From assembly GCF_032191465.1 (NCBI RefSeq), contig NZ_JAQOUE010000001.1, forward strand, positions 2,356,001 to 2,420,000: DNA of 64,000 nt, read 5' to 3'. The notes below the pieces were generated by a model that made no database searches, was not told where the DNA came from, and was given only the letters and a program-made list of their open reading frames with translations. The stretch is from Candidatus Nitronereus thalassa. GTDB taxonomy: Bacteria > Nitrospirota > Nitrospiria > Nitrospirales > UBA8639. Shown here in pieces: positions 63,892 to 64,000 of the stretch (positions are counted from its first letter, which is position 1; every line of letters starts with the position of its first letter). The position numbers and the translations under genes are program-made.

Positions 63892-63999
63892 TTATCCTGC
63901 CTTCACTCCAAATGTTCCGGCCTCTCGCAGAAGGTTTTCCGGGGTGGGACCAGATCGACGTTTGGCTTGTTGACGAACCAACTCGTGATTAATGACATC
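63892..63999 (-). CDS. Probable oxoacid:ferredoxin oxidoreductase subunit, C-terminal end (cut by window edge)
   Basis: 36 codons of a frame entering from the right edge, ending REAGTFGVKAG and a TAA. It directly precedes porB on the same strand. By operon logic it is the alpha or gamma subunit, but the visible part has no diagnostic motif. Confidence 0.6.
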   Translation of the reverse strand, partial: DVINHELVRQQAKRRSGPTPENLLREAGTFGVKAG

Positions 64000-64000
64000 C

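Overview
The window reads as a chromosomal segment from a chemolithoautotrophic Nitrospira-like bacterium (phylum Nitrospirota). This is an inference from gene content: a group 3b [NiFe] hydrogenase with hyp genes, a 2-oxoacid:ferredoxin oxidoreductase (reductive TCA type), hopanoid-associated hpnA/hpnG, many universal stress proteins (Usp), and roughly 50% GC by eye. No rRNA, tRNA, CRISPR array or intact transposase was seen.

Layout. 0-20 kb is a stress island: the end of a rhodanese protein, a PPi-type phosphofructokinase, two CBS-pair proteins, an exported pentapeptide-repeat protein, four Usp genes, a CPA2 antiporter, a CDF exporter, a DUF2442/DUF4160 pair, an NtrC-type regulator with its PAS histidine kinase, a LOG-like protein, a beta-CASP metallohydrolase, Hsp20 and a cupredoxin. 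Two near-perfect sigma-54 -24/-12 promoters (in front of a Usp gene and hsp20) and two close matches (in front of another Usp gene and the antiporter) surround the NtrC-type pair, so much of the island may form one local sigma-54 regulon.

20-33 kb holds hydBGDA of a soluble NAD(P)-linked group 3b hydrogenase, its maturation protease, hypA and hypF, then an unrelated insert (BNR-repeat protein plus MoaD/ThiS-like protein, a DUF1330 protein, a membrane protein), then hypC, hypD and hypE. hypB is not in the window. 33-40 kb is a CzcCBA-type heavy-metal RND efflux operon headed by a His-rich protein.

40-52 kb is a mosaic accessory region: hipBA, duplicated small lipoproteins each preceded by a remnant of a czcC 3' end, a collagen-like protein, a two-gene module bounded by inverted REP-like repeats, and the most unusual locus. 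That locus, on the minus strand, has a 60-residue candidate precursor peptide, a radical SAM/SPASM peptide maturase, a solitary contractile-tail sheath protein of injection-system size, and a truncated second copy of the maturase C-terminus. A divergent glycosyltransferase-like gene lies beside it.

52-64 kb returns to ordinary genes: TPR and Slp lipoproteins, a leucine-dehydrogenase-family enzyme, a parvulin, a GNAT enzyme, a di-iron membrane hydroxylase, hpnA/hpnG, an XRE-cupin regulator, a fifth Usp gene with a 30-residue membrane peptide, and a minus-strand operon of oxoacid:ferredoxin oxidoreductase subunits with an Fe-S/FAD oxidoreductase that runs off the right edge.
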